The position numbers and the translations under genes were made by a program. Below are positions 31,956-41,317 of a stretch of DNA of 45,200 bases, piece after piece (position 1 is the stretch's first letter; every line of letters begins with the position of its first letter). This DNA is from Chloroflexota bacterium (GTDB lineage Bacteria; Chloroflexota; Anaerolineae; Promineifilales; Promineifilaceae): contig JAKQCM010000058.1 in NCBI GenBank assembly GCA_029559155.1, positions 1 to 45,200 of the forward strand, given 5' to 3'. The notes beneath the pieces were generated by a model. The model was not told the origin of the DNA and did no database searches. It saw only the letters and a program-made list of their open reading frames with translations.

Positions 31956-33239
31956 TTATCTTGTTAACGGACCGGTCCCCGTGTTCAGGCGCGTGGTCCA
32001 TTTTTCTGCTTTGTCCACCAGCATATTCCAGGCCACGGTAAAAATTGGTTTGCGCTTGTCAGGGTCTACGTAAATGCCTGCTTGCTTGTCCTCGATAGCT
32101 TGTTCATAAACTGAAATCATTTTTTTGGTCACATTCAGCGTTTCAAAGGAATTGGCTTTGGCAATGGCGCCGGCGCGCAGGCGTTTAGCCAGCGCGTCGT
32201 CTTGTAATATGCGGTTCAGGCCGGCCGCCAGCGCTTGGCTGTTGTTTTGGGTTAATAACCCATCTTTTTCATGCTCCACGATGTCCGACGTGCCGCTGGC
32301 CTCCACGGCAACCACCGGCAAATCGGCGGCCATGGCTTCCATTGTCACCAATCCTTGTGTTTCGGTGATTGAGGCAAAACCAAAAAAGTCGGCCGCTTTT
32401 AAATAATTCGGTACCTCATCAAAGGAAATGCGCCCGATAAAATCGACGCGATTGCCGATGTTGAGTTTGCCGGCCAATTTTTCCAGGGCAGATTTATCCG
32501 GGCCGTCGCCGATGAGGGCGAGGCGCACATTTTTGTGGGTTTGCATCACAATCGCCATGGCTTCGATGAGGGTGGCGAAGTTTTTCTCGGCGGCAAGACG
32601 GCCGATGGAGACCACAATTTTCTGATCATCGCGCCAGCCATGTTTGAGGCGGATGGGACGGCCGTTTGCCTGCTGATATGGCTGCAAATCAATCCCTGTC
32701 GGAATCACGGTGACTCGCGTACGAATGCCATAAGTATCTTCAATCATCTTTTTGATGCTGGGACTGGGCACAATGATGTGTTGGCACTTTTGCATGTAGT
32801 CGGCCAACTGCCGCTCGATCAACTCGCGTACCATATCTTCCGGCAGCCCCATCGACTGAGCGTATTCCTGGTAGCGCGTGTGGTGGGTAAACACCAGCGG
32901 GATGCCCAGTTTTTCCGCTTTGTCGCTGGCGGCCGCGCCCATGGGCGATGGGTGGTGGGCATGAATAATGTCCAGCTTCAAAATGGGCAGTACCCAATCG
33001 ATGTAAGGCGACACCGGAATGGTTGCCGGGTAATTGCGAATGGGGATATTTAACGAAGGGTAGCGAAACACGAACGGCTCAGTGTCCACATGCCCAGGCG
33101 CATCCTGGCCGAACACAAATACGGTATGCCCCAATTCTTCCTGAGCCTGCCGGAATGTGCTGATAGAGCGCACAACGCCGCTCATCACCGGGAAATAGGT
33201 GTTTGTGAAGTGGGCGATGTGTAGATTATCTTTGGTCAT
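31956..33239 (-). CDS. GT4-family glycosyltransferase (diglucosyl-diacylglycerol synthase style)
   Basis: 427-aa GT-B enzyme. The N-terminal domain starts with IAHFTNTYFPVMSGVVRSI and includes HAHHPSPMG and THHTRY, a pattern of lipid glycosyltransferases (1,2-diacylglycerol 3-glucosyltransferases). The donor domain has VSIGRLAAEKNF, the family-typical GDGPDK and E-x7-E in ETQGLVTMEAMAADLPV. AGGAGA lies 5 bases before the ATG. Overlaps the glycosidase gene by 14 bp. Likely builds membrane glycolipids. Confidence 0.9.
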   Translation of the reverse strand: MTKDNLHIAHFTNTYFPVMSGVVRSISTFRQAQEELGHTVFVFGQDAPGHVDTEPFVFRYPSLNIPIRNYPATIPVSPYIDWVLPILKLDIIHAHHPSPMGAAASDKAEKLGIPLVFTHHTRYQEYAQSMGLPEDMVRELIERQLADYMQKCQHIIVPSPSIKKMIEDTYGIRTRVTVIPTGIDLQPYQQANGRPIRLKHGWRDDQKIVVSIGRLAAEKNFATLIEAMAIVMQTHKNVRLALIGDGPDKSALEKLAGKLNIGNRVDFIGRISFDEVPNYLKAADFFGFASITETQGLVTMEAMAADLPVVAVEASGTSDIVEHEKDGLLTQNNSQALAAGLNRILQDDALAKRLRAGAIAKANSFETLNVTKKMISVYEQAIEDKQAGIYVDPDKRKPIFTVAWNMLVDKAEKWTTRLNTGTGPLTR

Positions 33240-34620
33240 TCTTTTTCTCCTCGCGGATTCGTTCTATTTCATGGTAGGCAAAGACGAGCATTCCGGCATT
33301 CCAGGTGAGTGGCGCTTCAGAAGTGTACCAGAAGGTTGACAGATAGTGGCCATCACGGCCGTACACTTCATGCACCACGCCATCCCTCACGATGAGATTG
33401 GCAGCCTTTTGCCACAATTGGTCGGCTTCTTCCAGGCGGTCCATGCGCGCCAGAGCGACCATATGCCAGGCGCCAAGCCACATCCAGGCGGCGTGAGTAT
33501 GGTATTCCGGTATGCCGGCAAAGCGATTTTCAAAGGCGATCAGCTTATCCGGATATTCCTGGTGGGTGACTTTTGTGGGAACCGGATCGGCCATGCCGAA
33601 CTCGTTCATTTTATCCAGAATGCTGTGGGCCTGAGCGGGGGTTGCCAGCTCCCAAACAATCGACAACAGATTCCCGCTGCTGCTGAGCATGTCGTATTGG
33701 TCGCTGGTGACGAAATAGCCGAGATCAGCGCGCCAGAATTGTTTTTGGATGGCCTGGCAGACGGCCGTGGCTTTTTCCTGGCAGCAGTGCATTTCTTCCG
33801 GCAAAAGGCCCAGGTCGGCAAAAGCAGACATTTCCTGGAGCGCTTTCCAATAGAGAACGTTGGTGTATAACACCCGCCCCGTGCGGCCCACGCTGTCGGC
33901 CCAATCGGTGAAGGCAGCTTGCTGTAACAAACCATCCGGTTGAACATGGCTGTCCAGCCATTCCAACGCTTTGCGTAAAGATGTCCAATGAGACTTTACA
34001 AATTCGTAATCTTCGGTTTGGCGGGCGTAGCGCAGGGTGGCGATCACCAACAGACAATTGCCATCCAGCGAGATGGTGTTGTGGGCGGTGACATATTTGG
34101 GGCGCAGCGGTTTGTAGATGGGTTGTTCGCGGCGAAATAGAGAGTGGATGTACCGATCGACGACGGTAGTCGAGTGTATTTTCACCGGAAATTGACCGGT
34201 GATTTGTTGGAAATGGAGGAAAAGTTCCAGGCAATCGCGCACGACATGGTATTCCTCTATAGCCAGCAGGCCATAACTGGCGAAGCCAAAATCGCGCGCC
34301 CAGGGTTCGCGGAAATTGCGCTGTCCGGCGCACAGGACAAGCTTTTGTGTGCCATCGGAAAGATGGCGAATTTCAATGCCGGCGCGCAAGTTGTTGACGG
34401 CGATTTCGTAGCCAAGATTGCGCCTGTCGTTGTCGTCGGCGGCATTGATGAGGATGTGGTTGGCTCGAAACGAGGGTTGTTTGAAGACACGGCGGATATA
34501 GCGCTGCACGCGCCAAAAGGCGTAGACAACCAGACTGGTTAGCCCAACGACCAGGGCGCTCAGTAAACTGGTTTGTTTACGCGAGGCGTGTTTTTGGGTG
34601 GAGGGCGGTTTTTCTGGCAT
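33226..34620 (-). CDS. Six-hairpin glycosidase with N-terminal membrane anchor
   Basis: 464-aa protein. An N-terminal transmembrane helix (about 20-37) precedes an (alpha/alpha)6-barrel glycosidase domain related to amylo-alpha-1,6-glucosidases and GH100-type enzymes: REPWARDFGFASYGLLA, AAFTDWADSVGRTGRVLYTNV (likely catalytic Asp) and EYHTHAAWMWLGAWHMVA. Substrate is uncertain (invertase-like, debranching or glycan trimming). Its 3' end overlaps the GT4 gene by 14 bp. rfbC lies upstream. No SD is obvious. Confidence 0.8.
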   Translation of the reverse strand: MPEKPPSTQKHASRKQTSLLSALVVGLTSLVVYAFWRVQRYIRRVFKQPSFRANHILINAADDNDRRNLGYEIAVNNLRAGIEIRHLSDGTQKLVLCAGQRNFREPWARDFGFASYGLLAIEEYHVVRDCLELFLHFQQITGQFPVKIHSTTVVDRYIHSLFRREQPIYKPLRPKYVTAHNTISLDGNCLLVIATLRYARQTEDYEFVKSHWTSLRKALEWLDSHVQPDGLLQQAAFTDWADSVGRTGRVLYTNVLYWKALQEMSAFADLGLLPEEMHCCQEKATAVCQAIQKQFWRADLGYFVTSDQYDMLSSSGNLLSIVWELATPAQAHSILDKMNEFGMADPVPTKVTHQEYPDKLIAFENRFAGIPEYHTHAAWMWLGAWHMVALARMDRLEEADQLWQKAANLIVRDGVVHEVYGRDGHYLSTFWYTSEAPLTWNAGMLVFAYHEIERIREEKKNDQR

Positions 34621-34697
34621 GGGTTAGTGGGGGGTGTCTGGTTTATGATGGGAGAGGAACGGCCGTTTTCCATTGCGCCATTCTCCCTATTCCCACT

Positions 34698-35240
34698 TTA
34701 TTTGGGCCGGACTTCTGGGGGGATGTCGCGCAGGAAAGCATTTTCCGCGTCCCGTTTGGACAAGATAGGCTGAGAGATACCCCAATCGATGGCAATGTCG
34801 GGATCGTTCCAGGCGACGCCGTTTTCGTCACGGCCGTTATCATAATAATTGTCCACAATGTACGTCAGGGTAACGTCGCTCAACGCCAAAAAGCCGTGGG
34901 CCACGCCGATGGGTATAAACAAACCCAGCTCATTGAAATCGCCGATTTCGATGGTTTGGGTGTGGAGATAGGTGGGGGAAGACGGCCGTAAATCCACCAT
35001 GCCCGCGCGAATCATCCCCTTCGCCACACACCAATAATCAACCTGGTGGTGGTGGAAATGCAAGCCGCGCAGCACCCCGGCCTGTGAATCCGACCGGTTC
35101 ATCTGCAAGATATCCCAATTGCGCTGCGGAAACCAATCTTTGCGAAACGTTTCCATAAAACGACCACGTTCATCGCCAAAGGGGCGTAGTTTAACCGTAA
35201 AAACTCCTTTAATTATGTTTGATTCTTCGATGCGATCCAT
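34698..35240 (-). CDS. rfbC: dTDP-4-dehydrorhamnose 3,5-epimerase
   Basis: 180-aa cupin-fold epimerase of the dTDP-rhamnose pathway. FGDERGRFMETFRKDWF and GVLRGLHFHHHQVDYWCVAKG carry the conserved Arg and His ligands of the active site, and GVAHGFLALSDVTLTYIVDNYYD follows. GGAT lies 6 bases before ATG 35240. Other rfb genes (A, B, D) are not in the window. It fits the glycolipid/glycan operon. Confidence 0.92.
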   Translation of the reverse strand: MDRIEESNIIKGVFTVKLRPFGDERGRFMETFRKDWFPQRNWDILQMNRSDSQAGVLRGLHFHHHQVDYWCVAKGMIRAGMVDLRPSSPTYLHTQTIEIGDFNELGLFIPIGVAHGFLALSDVTLTYIVDNYYDNGRDENGVAWNDPDIAIDWGISQPILSKRDAENAFLRDIPPEVRPK

Positions 35241-35373
35241 GATTATCCTTTTCGTTTAGTTTCGTTGCGCCGGGCTGACCCATTTTCCCTGGCAAGAAGA
35301 AATTGAAGAACGGCAATGTTCAGCCTCCTTTTTCAAATTCTCGGTTGATGGCCTGACGCGGTTTTGACCGTAA

Positions 35374-36399
35374 TTAGCTGCGTAGAAAATTGCTGATGAA
35401 AAACCACAAATTCGCCGGCCGTTCTGCCAGCCGCCGCATGAAATAAGGATACCAGGCCGTGCCATAAGGCACATACACGCGCACCTGATACCCATCAGCG
35501 ACTAATTTTTCCTGCAATTCTCGTCGAATGCCATAGAGCATTTGGAATTCAAATTCTTGAGGGCTGATCCCATTGGCTTTTACGTAGTCCAATGTTGCCT
35601 GAATCATTTTTTCATCATGCGTGGCAACGCCCAGATAGACGCCCTTCTGCCGCGCAGTTTCGCTCAACATCAATTCCGTTAATTTAACATAATTCCTATC
35701 GGTGTCTGCTTTGGCGGCAAAGGCCACGTCCGCCGGTTCTGCGTATGCGCCTTTGCACAGGCGCACCCAGGCGCCGTTTTCTACCAGCTCGGCTACATCT
35801 TCTTCGCTGCGGTAGAGGTAAGATTGGATCACAATGCCTACGCGGTGACCAAATCCCAATTCATCTCGCAAGCGGCGATAGACGCCTAGAGTCACATCGG
35901 TAACGGCGCTTTCTTCCATGTCGATGCGCACTTTGTTGTTGTAGATTTGGGCGCGTTCCAGCAGGCTGCGCACGTTGTCCAGCGCCAGGGACTCATCTAC
36001 CCGCAGGCCGAGCTGTGTAAGCTTTACGGAGACGTTGCCGTTGATGCCGTTGGCCTCGATGGCGTCTAGTATGGCCAAAATTTCGTCGCGCGCGGCGCGG
36101 GCTTCGGCGGGGTTATTAACACTTTCACCCAAGAAATCGAGTGTGACCTTCATGCCTTTGGCGTTGAGATCTTTTGCGGCCGTCATGGCTTCGGCAATCG
36201 TGGCGCCGGCCACAAAGCGCATGGCGACCATCTGCGCCACGCTCAGCTTGCTGACAATTTGCCGCGCCCAATTGGCTTTGGACAGATAGAGCAGCACTAA
36301 GTGCAGCCACCGCTCGCTGAAGCGGTAAAAGATTAAGACAAATAGGGCAAAAAGAAGGAGAAAGGGAAGAAATGGGGATCGTTTTGTTGTGGTAGTCAT
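35374..36399 (-). CDS. Proline dehydrogenase
   Basis: 341-aa monofunctional flavin-dependent proline dehydrogenase (PutA PRODH domain), oxidising proline to pyrroline-5-carboxylate. Key segments: MKVTLDFLGESV, NVSVKLTQLGLR, RIDMEESAV, KGAYAEP and YVPYGTAWYPYFMRRLAERPAN. Unlike typical soluble bacterial versions, it has a hydrophobic N-terminal helix FLPFLLLFALFVLIFYRF (8-26). No P5C dehydrogenase lies beside it. The start is uncertain; AAGG is 13 bases before the ATG. Confidence 0.9.
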   Translation of the reverse strand: MTTTTKRSPFLPFLLLFALFVLIFYRFSERWLHLVLLYLSKANWARQIVSKLSVAQMVAMRFVAGATIAEAMTAAKDLNAKGMKVTLDFLGESVNNPAEARAARDEILAILDAIEANGINGNVSVKLTQLGLRVDESLALDNVRSLLERAQIYNNKVRIDMEESAVTDVTLGVYRRLRDELGFGHRVGIVIQSYLYRSEEDVAELVENGAWVRLCKGAYAEPADVAFAAKADTDRNYVKLTELMLSETARQKGVYLGVATHDEKMIQATLDYVKANGISPQEFEFQMLYGIRRELQEKLVADGYQVRVYVPYGTAWYPYFMRRLAERPANLWFFISNFLRS

Positions 36400-36420
36400 G
36401 GAATTATTTTACCTTAAATT

Positions 36421-37197
36421 TTAGCGAACCAACAGGGAGTAGCCGCCGTCTAAAATGATGGTTTGGCCACAGATCATTTTGGCTGCGGGGCTGCACAAGA
36501 AGCAGGCGAGGTCAGCGACATCGCTCGGGGTGCAGAGCCGGCCGGTTGGCGTGTTGGCTTCGATGGTCTGAATCAGGTTTTGGCCCTTGTCTTGAAAGAC
36601 CTCAAAATAATCCAGAGCTTCGGTGCGGACAACGCCGGGCGAAATTGCGTTGACGCTGATATGAAGCGGCGCGAGTTCGACGCCGAGGTAACGGACCAGG
36701 GATTCGATGGCCGCTTTGGATGCGCCGACGACGGCGTATTCGGGTAAGACGCGGGTGGAACCCTGGCTGGAAATAGCCACGATGGCGCCGCCGCCGCGAG
36801 CCGCCATGAGCGGCGCGGCGTGCTGCGCCCCAAAGAGGAGGGATCGGGCGTTGATGTTCATGGTCCAATCCCAGCCACGGGGTTTTTGTTGTAATGCGGG
36901 GCGGTTGTAGCCGGAGGCGGCGTTGTGAATGAGGATATCCAGTCCGCCGAAGGTTTCCTGGATTTGCTGGTAGAGGTGTGCCAGGTCATCGAGGTCGCCG
37001 ACGTTGGCTTTGACGACCAGGGAGTGACGGCCGTATCCCCGAATTTCTTCGGCCGTTTCTTCGGCCGGTTCGCGGTTGCGGAAAAAATTAACCACAACAT
37101 GCGCGCCTTCTCTGGCAAAACGAAGCGCAACTTCGCGCCCGATTCCCCGTCCTGATCCGGTGACCAGGACAATTTTGTCTTGAAAATGAGACATCAT
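36421..37197 (-). CDS. fabL: Enoyl-ACP reductase III (FabL type)
   Basis: 258-aa short-chain dehydrogenase with the FabL pattern known from Bacillus: TGSGRGIG nucleotide loop, HNAASGYNRPAL, WDWTMNINARSLLF, and catalytic Tyr154-x6-Lys161 (YAVVGASK), ending GQTIILDGGYSLLV. Reduces trans-2-enoyl-ACP in fatty acid synthesis. AGGA lies 6 bases upstream of the double ATG. A TACAAT-like -10 lies at 37222-37227. It is the second enoyl reductase gene in this window. Confidence 0.85.
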   Translation of the reverse strand: MMSHFQDKIVLVTGSGRGIGREVALRFAREGAHVVVNFFRNREPAEETAEEIRGYGRHSLVVKANVGDLDDLAHLYQQIQETFGGLDILIHNAASGYNRPALQQKPRGWDWTMNINARSLLFGAQHAAPLMAARGGGAIVAISSQGSTRVLPEYAVVGASKAAIESLVRYLGVELAPLHISVNAISPGVVRTEALDYFEVFQDKGQNLIQTIEANTPTGRLCTPSDVADLACFLCSPAAKMICGQTIILDGGYSLLVR

Positions 37198-37268
37198 CGT
37201 TTTCCTCTGTGGGTTAAAATGATTGTAGCCTGTTCTGCTGATCTGCGTATAGGAAACGGCCGTTAAAG

Positions 37269-37296
37269 TTGGCTTTTATCTGGCGTTTGTTATGAT
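37269..37296 (+). promoter_or_regulatory. Candidate promoter of sensor kinase operon
   Basis: TTGGCT (37269-37274), a 16-base spacer and TATGAT (37291-37296), about 98 bases before the kinase ATG. The leader in between shows no ORF or riboswitch that I recognise. Confidence 0.5.
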
Positions 37297-37393
37297 TTAA
37301 GTTACCGATTTGGCAGTTTGCGGTGGCTTTGGGATATTTTGGCAGATTCATTTTGCTCATTACGTTTCAATGTGACCTTTGTCGGGGATAAAG

Positions 37394-40300
37394 ATGGATC
37401 GACAGTTAGAGATTTTGCGTACGATAGCTTTGAACAGCCAATACCTATCCGACGTGCGCAACCTGGAAAGACGATTGCCAGATGTGATTGCCGGATTGGG
37501 TAAGGCGGCCGGCGTTCGGCGGGTATATCTGTATGAAAATAGCACGCTGCCAGACGGCCGTATCTTAGGCAGTCATCGCCTGGGTTGGTCAGCATTTCGC
37601 CAGTTCATGTTACGCAACTGCCAGAAATACCAAAACCTGGATTACTTGGGCATAGGCTTTGGCGGCTGGATCAAAAAATTATTAGTCGGCAGACCCGTCT
37701 ATGGCCATATTGATGATTATTCAGCCCCCGAAGTTGAATTTCTCCGAAATGAACACATCAAATCCTTTGCTATCATCCCCATTCTTAGCGGCGAACGCTG
37801 CTGGGGATTTGTGGGGTTCGATGATTACCAGCGAGAGCGGGTTTGGACCGCCGGTGAAATTGAATCGCTCATGTACGTCGGGCGAGCTGTAGGCACAGCG
37901 TTTGAAAACATGCGCCTATTTCATGCAGAGGGCTTGCGCCGCCGCGAAGCTGAAATTCTCAATGAAGTAAGCGGTTTTCTAACCCAATCTTTGGACTTGC
38001 ATGACGCCTTGTCTCGGGCTTTGGATACGTTGATTTGCCATCTTACCGGTGAATTGACCATTTCGCTGACCTTGCTGGATGAAAAACAAAAGGCGCTGAT
38101 TGTCTTGCTGCAAAAATCGAACCATCCATATCATCCAGACCATGAGGTAGGGGCGTACCTGGATTTGGCAGATGTATCGGTTTCGCAGATAGTGATGAAG
38201 ACGAAACGGCCGTATACCATCCCCATCCTCACAGAAACCGACGCCTCCCAGGAAAGAGCCAGGCTCGCCGTGGAAGCTGGTTTGTCCGCCATCCTTTATC
38301 TGCCTCTCCTTGTTCGGTCTGAAGCAGTGGGTGTCTTGCATATTGATGTGTACCTCCGGCCGCGCAGCTTCTCCACCGAGGAAATCACCATTTGCCAGGG
38401 CATCGCCAATCTGATGGCGGTCGCCATCGAAAGAGATCGCCTGCAAACAACAGAACGCCAACAGCTCCAATTAGCCCGCACCCTGCAACAAGTTGGCGCG
38501 CTGCAAACCACCCGGCTTGGCCTGGAAGTTGTCTACCAAACAATTTTCTCCCTCTTGTCTCAGGTCATTACATTTGATAGCGTGTCTATTCAATTGTTCG
38601 ATGAAGAAAATGACCAGCTCAATTTGGTGGCCAGCTCCGGCTTCACCAACGAAATCATAGTCAAAAACTTCATTCACTCCATTGCCAGCCACTGCCTGAG
38701 CAAATTCTCCGAAGGTCAATTTGTCAATATCATCGACGACACCTACAACGACCCACGCTGGGTCATCAGCGATGAATTAAGTTATATCCATTCTTGGGTT
38801 GGCGCGTTGCTGCGCATCAACGATCGCAGCATCGGCATATTAAACGTCGACAGCAAGGAAAAAAATGCCTTCACGGAACAAGACGCCGCCACTATCGCGA
38901 CTTTTGCCAATCAGGCGGCTATCGCCATTGAGAACGCGCGCCTTTATGAAAACGCCCGCAAGCAGGCCAATGAACTGGCCATTCTAAACGAAGTTGCCGT
39001 CGTCACAGCGGCTATCATGAACATCGACGAATTGTTAACTCAAACAACCAAATTATTGACGACGCGTTTGTATCACGACAGTTTCGGCTTTGTCTTGATT
39101 GACGAAGCCAACGAAACAGCCTGGCTTCATTGGTCATTTTTTGGCGCGGAAGATGGCGTTCTGATGCACCCATTCCCCATGGAAAACAGCGTGACCGGCG
39201 TTGTGGTAAAGACCGGTTTCCCAATTATTGTGCCCGACGTGTCACAAGAGCCACGATATTGGCCCATTGGCAATAATTACCAATCGGCCGTTGCCGTGCC
39301 TTTGCAAGTAGACAATCGGGTGATTGGGGTGATAAAGGTTGAAAGCACCCGGTTAAATGCCTTTTCCGAAGACGATATAAAATTTCTCATGACCCTGGCC
39401 GGGTTAATTGGCATCGCCATTGTGCGGATACGCCTTTATAAACGCCTGCAAGAGCAATCCGAATCCCTGGCTGAAGAAGTGGCAGCGCGAACCCTGGAAC
39501 TGCAATCTGAACGAGACCGCACCCTCACTATTTTAGAAAGCGTTGGCGAGAGCATTCTGGTAATGGATCGGAACGCAGTTATTTTGTATGCCAACCAGGC
39601 CGCTGAGCTGCAAAGTGGATATTCGCGGCTTGAATTGGTTGGGCGGATGTTGAATATGTTGGAAAGCGGACTGACGCCAGAAACCACGTATGCAGAAATG
39701 CTTAAAACAATTTTCCAGGGCAGCACCTGGTCGGGCGAACTGGTGAACAGGCGAAAGAGCGGTTCCATTTATGATGTCTCGACGACGGTCACGCCGATTA
39801 TGAATGCGCGCCAGGAAATCGTCAATTTTGTGAGCGTTCAGGCTGATATTACGCGGTTAAAAGAAGTTGATAGGTTGAAAACAAAGTTTGTAACCAACGT
39901 GTCCCATGAACTGAGAACGCCGCTGACCAATATCAAAACGTATGTGACTCTGTTGGAAATGGGGCGAAATGAAAATTGGCAGCGTTATCTGAAGGTTGTG
40001 CAACATGAAACCGATCGGTTGACGCAGTTGATTCAGGATTTGTTGGATTTGTCGCGGTTAGAGATTGAAGCTGTGCCGATTCGGCCTACGGCCGTTGACC
40101 TGCCCCAGATCATTCGTGAATACATAGACATTTTTGCGGCTAAAGCTGAGATTCGCCAAATCAGTCTGCATGTAAACGTAGCCCCTAAATTACCCGTGGC
40201 CCATATCGAGGCGCGTCATTTGGGGCAATTGTTGACCAATTTGCTGGGAAACGCCCTCAATTACACTCCGCCAGGAGGCCAAATTTGGGTTAGCGCCGGC

Positions 40301-40588
40301 GCAAAAATAGATGCGCAGGAAACGCAACTATGGCTGAAAGTTGCCGATAACGGTATGGGCATTGATGACGCCGACATCCCCTTTTTGTTCGATCGGTTTT
40401 TCCGCAGCGATTTGGTGGAAGCTCAGGGTATTCCGGGGACCGGGCTGGGTCTGGCAATTTGTCAGGAAATTGTTAAGCGGTATAACGGCCGTATCGAAGT
40501 CCACAGCACGCTGGGCCAGGGCGCTGCCTTCACCGTCTGGCTGCCCATCAATCTGGAAAACAAAGTCGCCGATGCCAGCCTGGCCTGA
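37394..40588 (+). CDS. Multi-GAF/PAS sensor histidine kinase
   Basis: 1064-aa soluble-looking kinase. Four GAF-type domains are suggested at about 15-180, 190-345, 365-520 and 530-685, with a coiled segment (690-715), a PAS domain (715-830) and then HisKA with phospho-acceptor His838 in FVTNVSHELRTPL. The HATPase domain has the N box LLGNALNYTPPGG, G1 VADNGMGID, and G2 IPGTGLGLAICQEIV. No transmembrane helix, so cytoplasmic ligands are likely sensed. No response regulator adjoins it. ATG 37394 has GGGGAT upstream. The glycosylase gene starts 8 bp after its stop. Confidence 0.9.
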   Translation: MDRQLEILRTIALNSQYLSDVRNLERRLPDVIAGLGKAAGVRRVYLYENSTLPDGRILGSHRLGWSAFRQFMLRNCQKYQNLDYLGIGFGGWIKKLLVGRPVYGHIDDYSAPEVEFLRNEHIKSFAIIPILSGERCWGFVGFDDYQRERVWTAGEIESLMYVGRAVGTAFENMRLFHAEGLRRREAEILNEVSGFLTQSLDLHDALSRALDTLICHLTGELTISLTLLDEKQKALIVLLQKSNHPYHPDHEVGAYLDLADVSVSQIVMKTKRPYTIPILTETDASQERARLAVEAGLSAILYLPLLVRSEAVGVLHIDVYLRPRSFSTEEITICQGIANLMAVAIERDRLQTTERQQLQLARTLQQVGALQTTRLGLEVVYQTIFSLLSQVITFDSVSIQLFDEENDQLNLVASSGFTNEIIVKNFIHSIASHCLSKFSEGQFVNIIDDTYNDPRWVISDELSYIHSWVGALLRINDRSIGILNVDSKEKNAFTEQDAATIATFANQAAIAIENARLYENARKQANELAILNEVAVVTAAIMNIDELLTQTTKLLTTRLYHDSFGFVLIDEANETAWLHWSFFGAEDGVLMHPFPMENSVTGVVVKTGFPIIVPDVSQEPRYWPIGNNYQSAVAVPLQVDNRVIGVIKVESTRLNAFSEDDIKFLMTLAGLIGIAIVRIRLYKRLQEQSESLAEEVAARTLELQSERDRTLTILESVGESILVMDRNAVILYANQAAELQSGYSRLELVGRMLNMLESGLTPETTYAEMLKTIFQGSTWSGELVNRRKSGSIYDVSTTVTPIMNARQEIVNFVSVQADITRLKEVDRLKTKFVTNVSHELRTPLTNIKTYVTLLEMGRNENWQRYLKVVQHETDRLTQLIQDLLDLSRLEIEAVPIRPTAVDLPQIIREYIDIFAAKAEIRQISLHVNVAPKLPVAHIEARHLGQLLTNLLGNALNYTPPGGQIWVSAGAKIDAQETQLWLKVADNGMGIDDADIPFLFDRFFRSDLVEAQGIPGTGLGLAICQEIVKRYNGRIEVHSTLGQGAAFTVWLPINLENKVADASLA

Positions 40589-40595
40589 TGACCCG

Positions 40596-41210
40596 ATGAC
40601 CAACCGCCTGCCCCAATCCTTTTACGCCCGAACCGCCTGTGAAGTGGCCGTAGCCCTGTTGGGCAAGCCGCTGGTCAGGCTTGTCGGTGGGCATATCCTC
40701 AGCGGGCGCATCGTGGAAACGGAAGCCTATTGTGACACCGACGAGCCAGACCTGGCCTGCCACGGCGATCGAGCCAATCACGGCCGTCCTACGGCGCGCA
40801 CGGCCGTGATGTTTGGTCCCGCCGGTGTGGCCTACGTCTATTTCACCTACGGCATGCACTGGATGTTTAACGTGGTTACCGGCCAGGAAGGGCAGGCGAA
40901 TGCGGTCCTCATCCGCGCTCTGGAGCCGTTGACTGGCGAGGAATGGCTGGCGAAGAATCGGAACGGCCGTGCCCGCGCTCAATGGACCAACGGACCGGCG
41001 CGCCTGACCCAGGCTCTGGCCATCGACAAATCCCTCAACGGGGCGAATCTTTGCGCCCCTAATGGGGTTATTTGGATAGAAGACGCGCCCCCCGCGCCCA
41101 CAGAGCAAATCGCCGCCGGACCGCGCATCGGCCTCGGCAAAACGCCGGAACCCTGGCTGTCTATGCCCTGGCGTTATTGGCTAAAAGACAATCCCTTTGT
41201 GTCAAAATAG
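40596..41210 (+). CDS. 3-methyladenine DNA glycosylase (AAG/Mpg family)
   Basis: 204-aa base-excision-repair glycosylase of the mammalian AAG/Mpg family, removing alkylated purines. Recognisable segments: LSGRIVETEAYCDTDEPDLACHG (catalytic Glu), MFGPAGVAYVYFTYGMHWMFNVV and AVLIRALEPL. Located 8 bp after the sensor kinase stop, with no SD, implying coupled translation. fabI begins about 107 bp after it. Confidence 0.93.
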   Translation: MTNRLPQSFYARTACEVAVALLGKPLVRLVGGHILSGRIVETEAYCDTDEPDLACHGDRANHGRPTARTAVMFGPAGVAYVYFTYGMHWMFNVVTGQEGQANAVLIRALEPLTGEEWLAKNRNGRARAQWTNGPARLTQALAIDKSLNGANLCAPNGVIWIEDAPPAPTEQIAAGPRIGLGKTPEPWLSMPWRYWLKDNPFVSK

Positions 41211-41317
41211 GGGACGAGATCGAGACTGGAAATAGGAAATCTTTCCTTACGCTTCTGAATGGCTGTTTGCCAGACAAACTTGCTCAATAACAAACCTAAC
41301 TTCTGGAGAAAAATTGC

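Noticed and set aside
33725..34333. Minus-strand frame of about 200 codons within the glycosidase
   Set aside because: Shadow in another frame of a gene with a recognisable domain.
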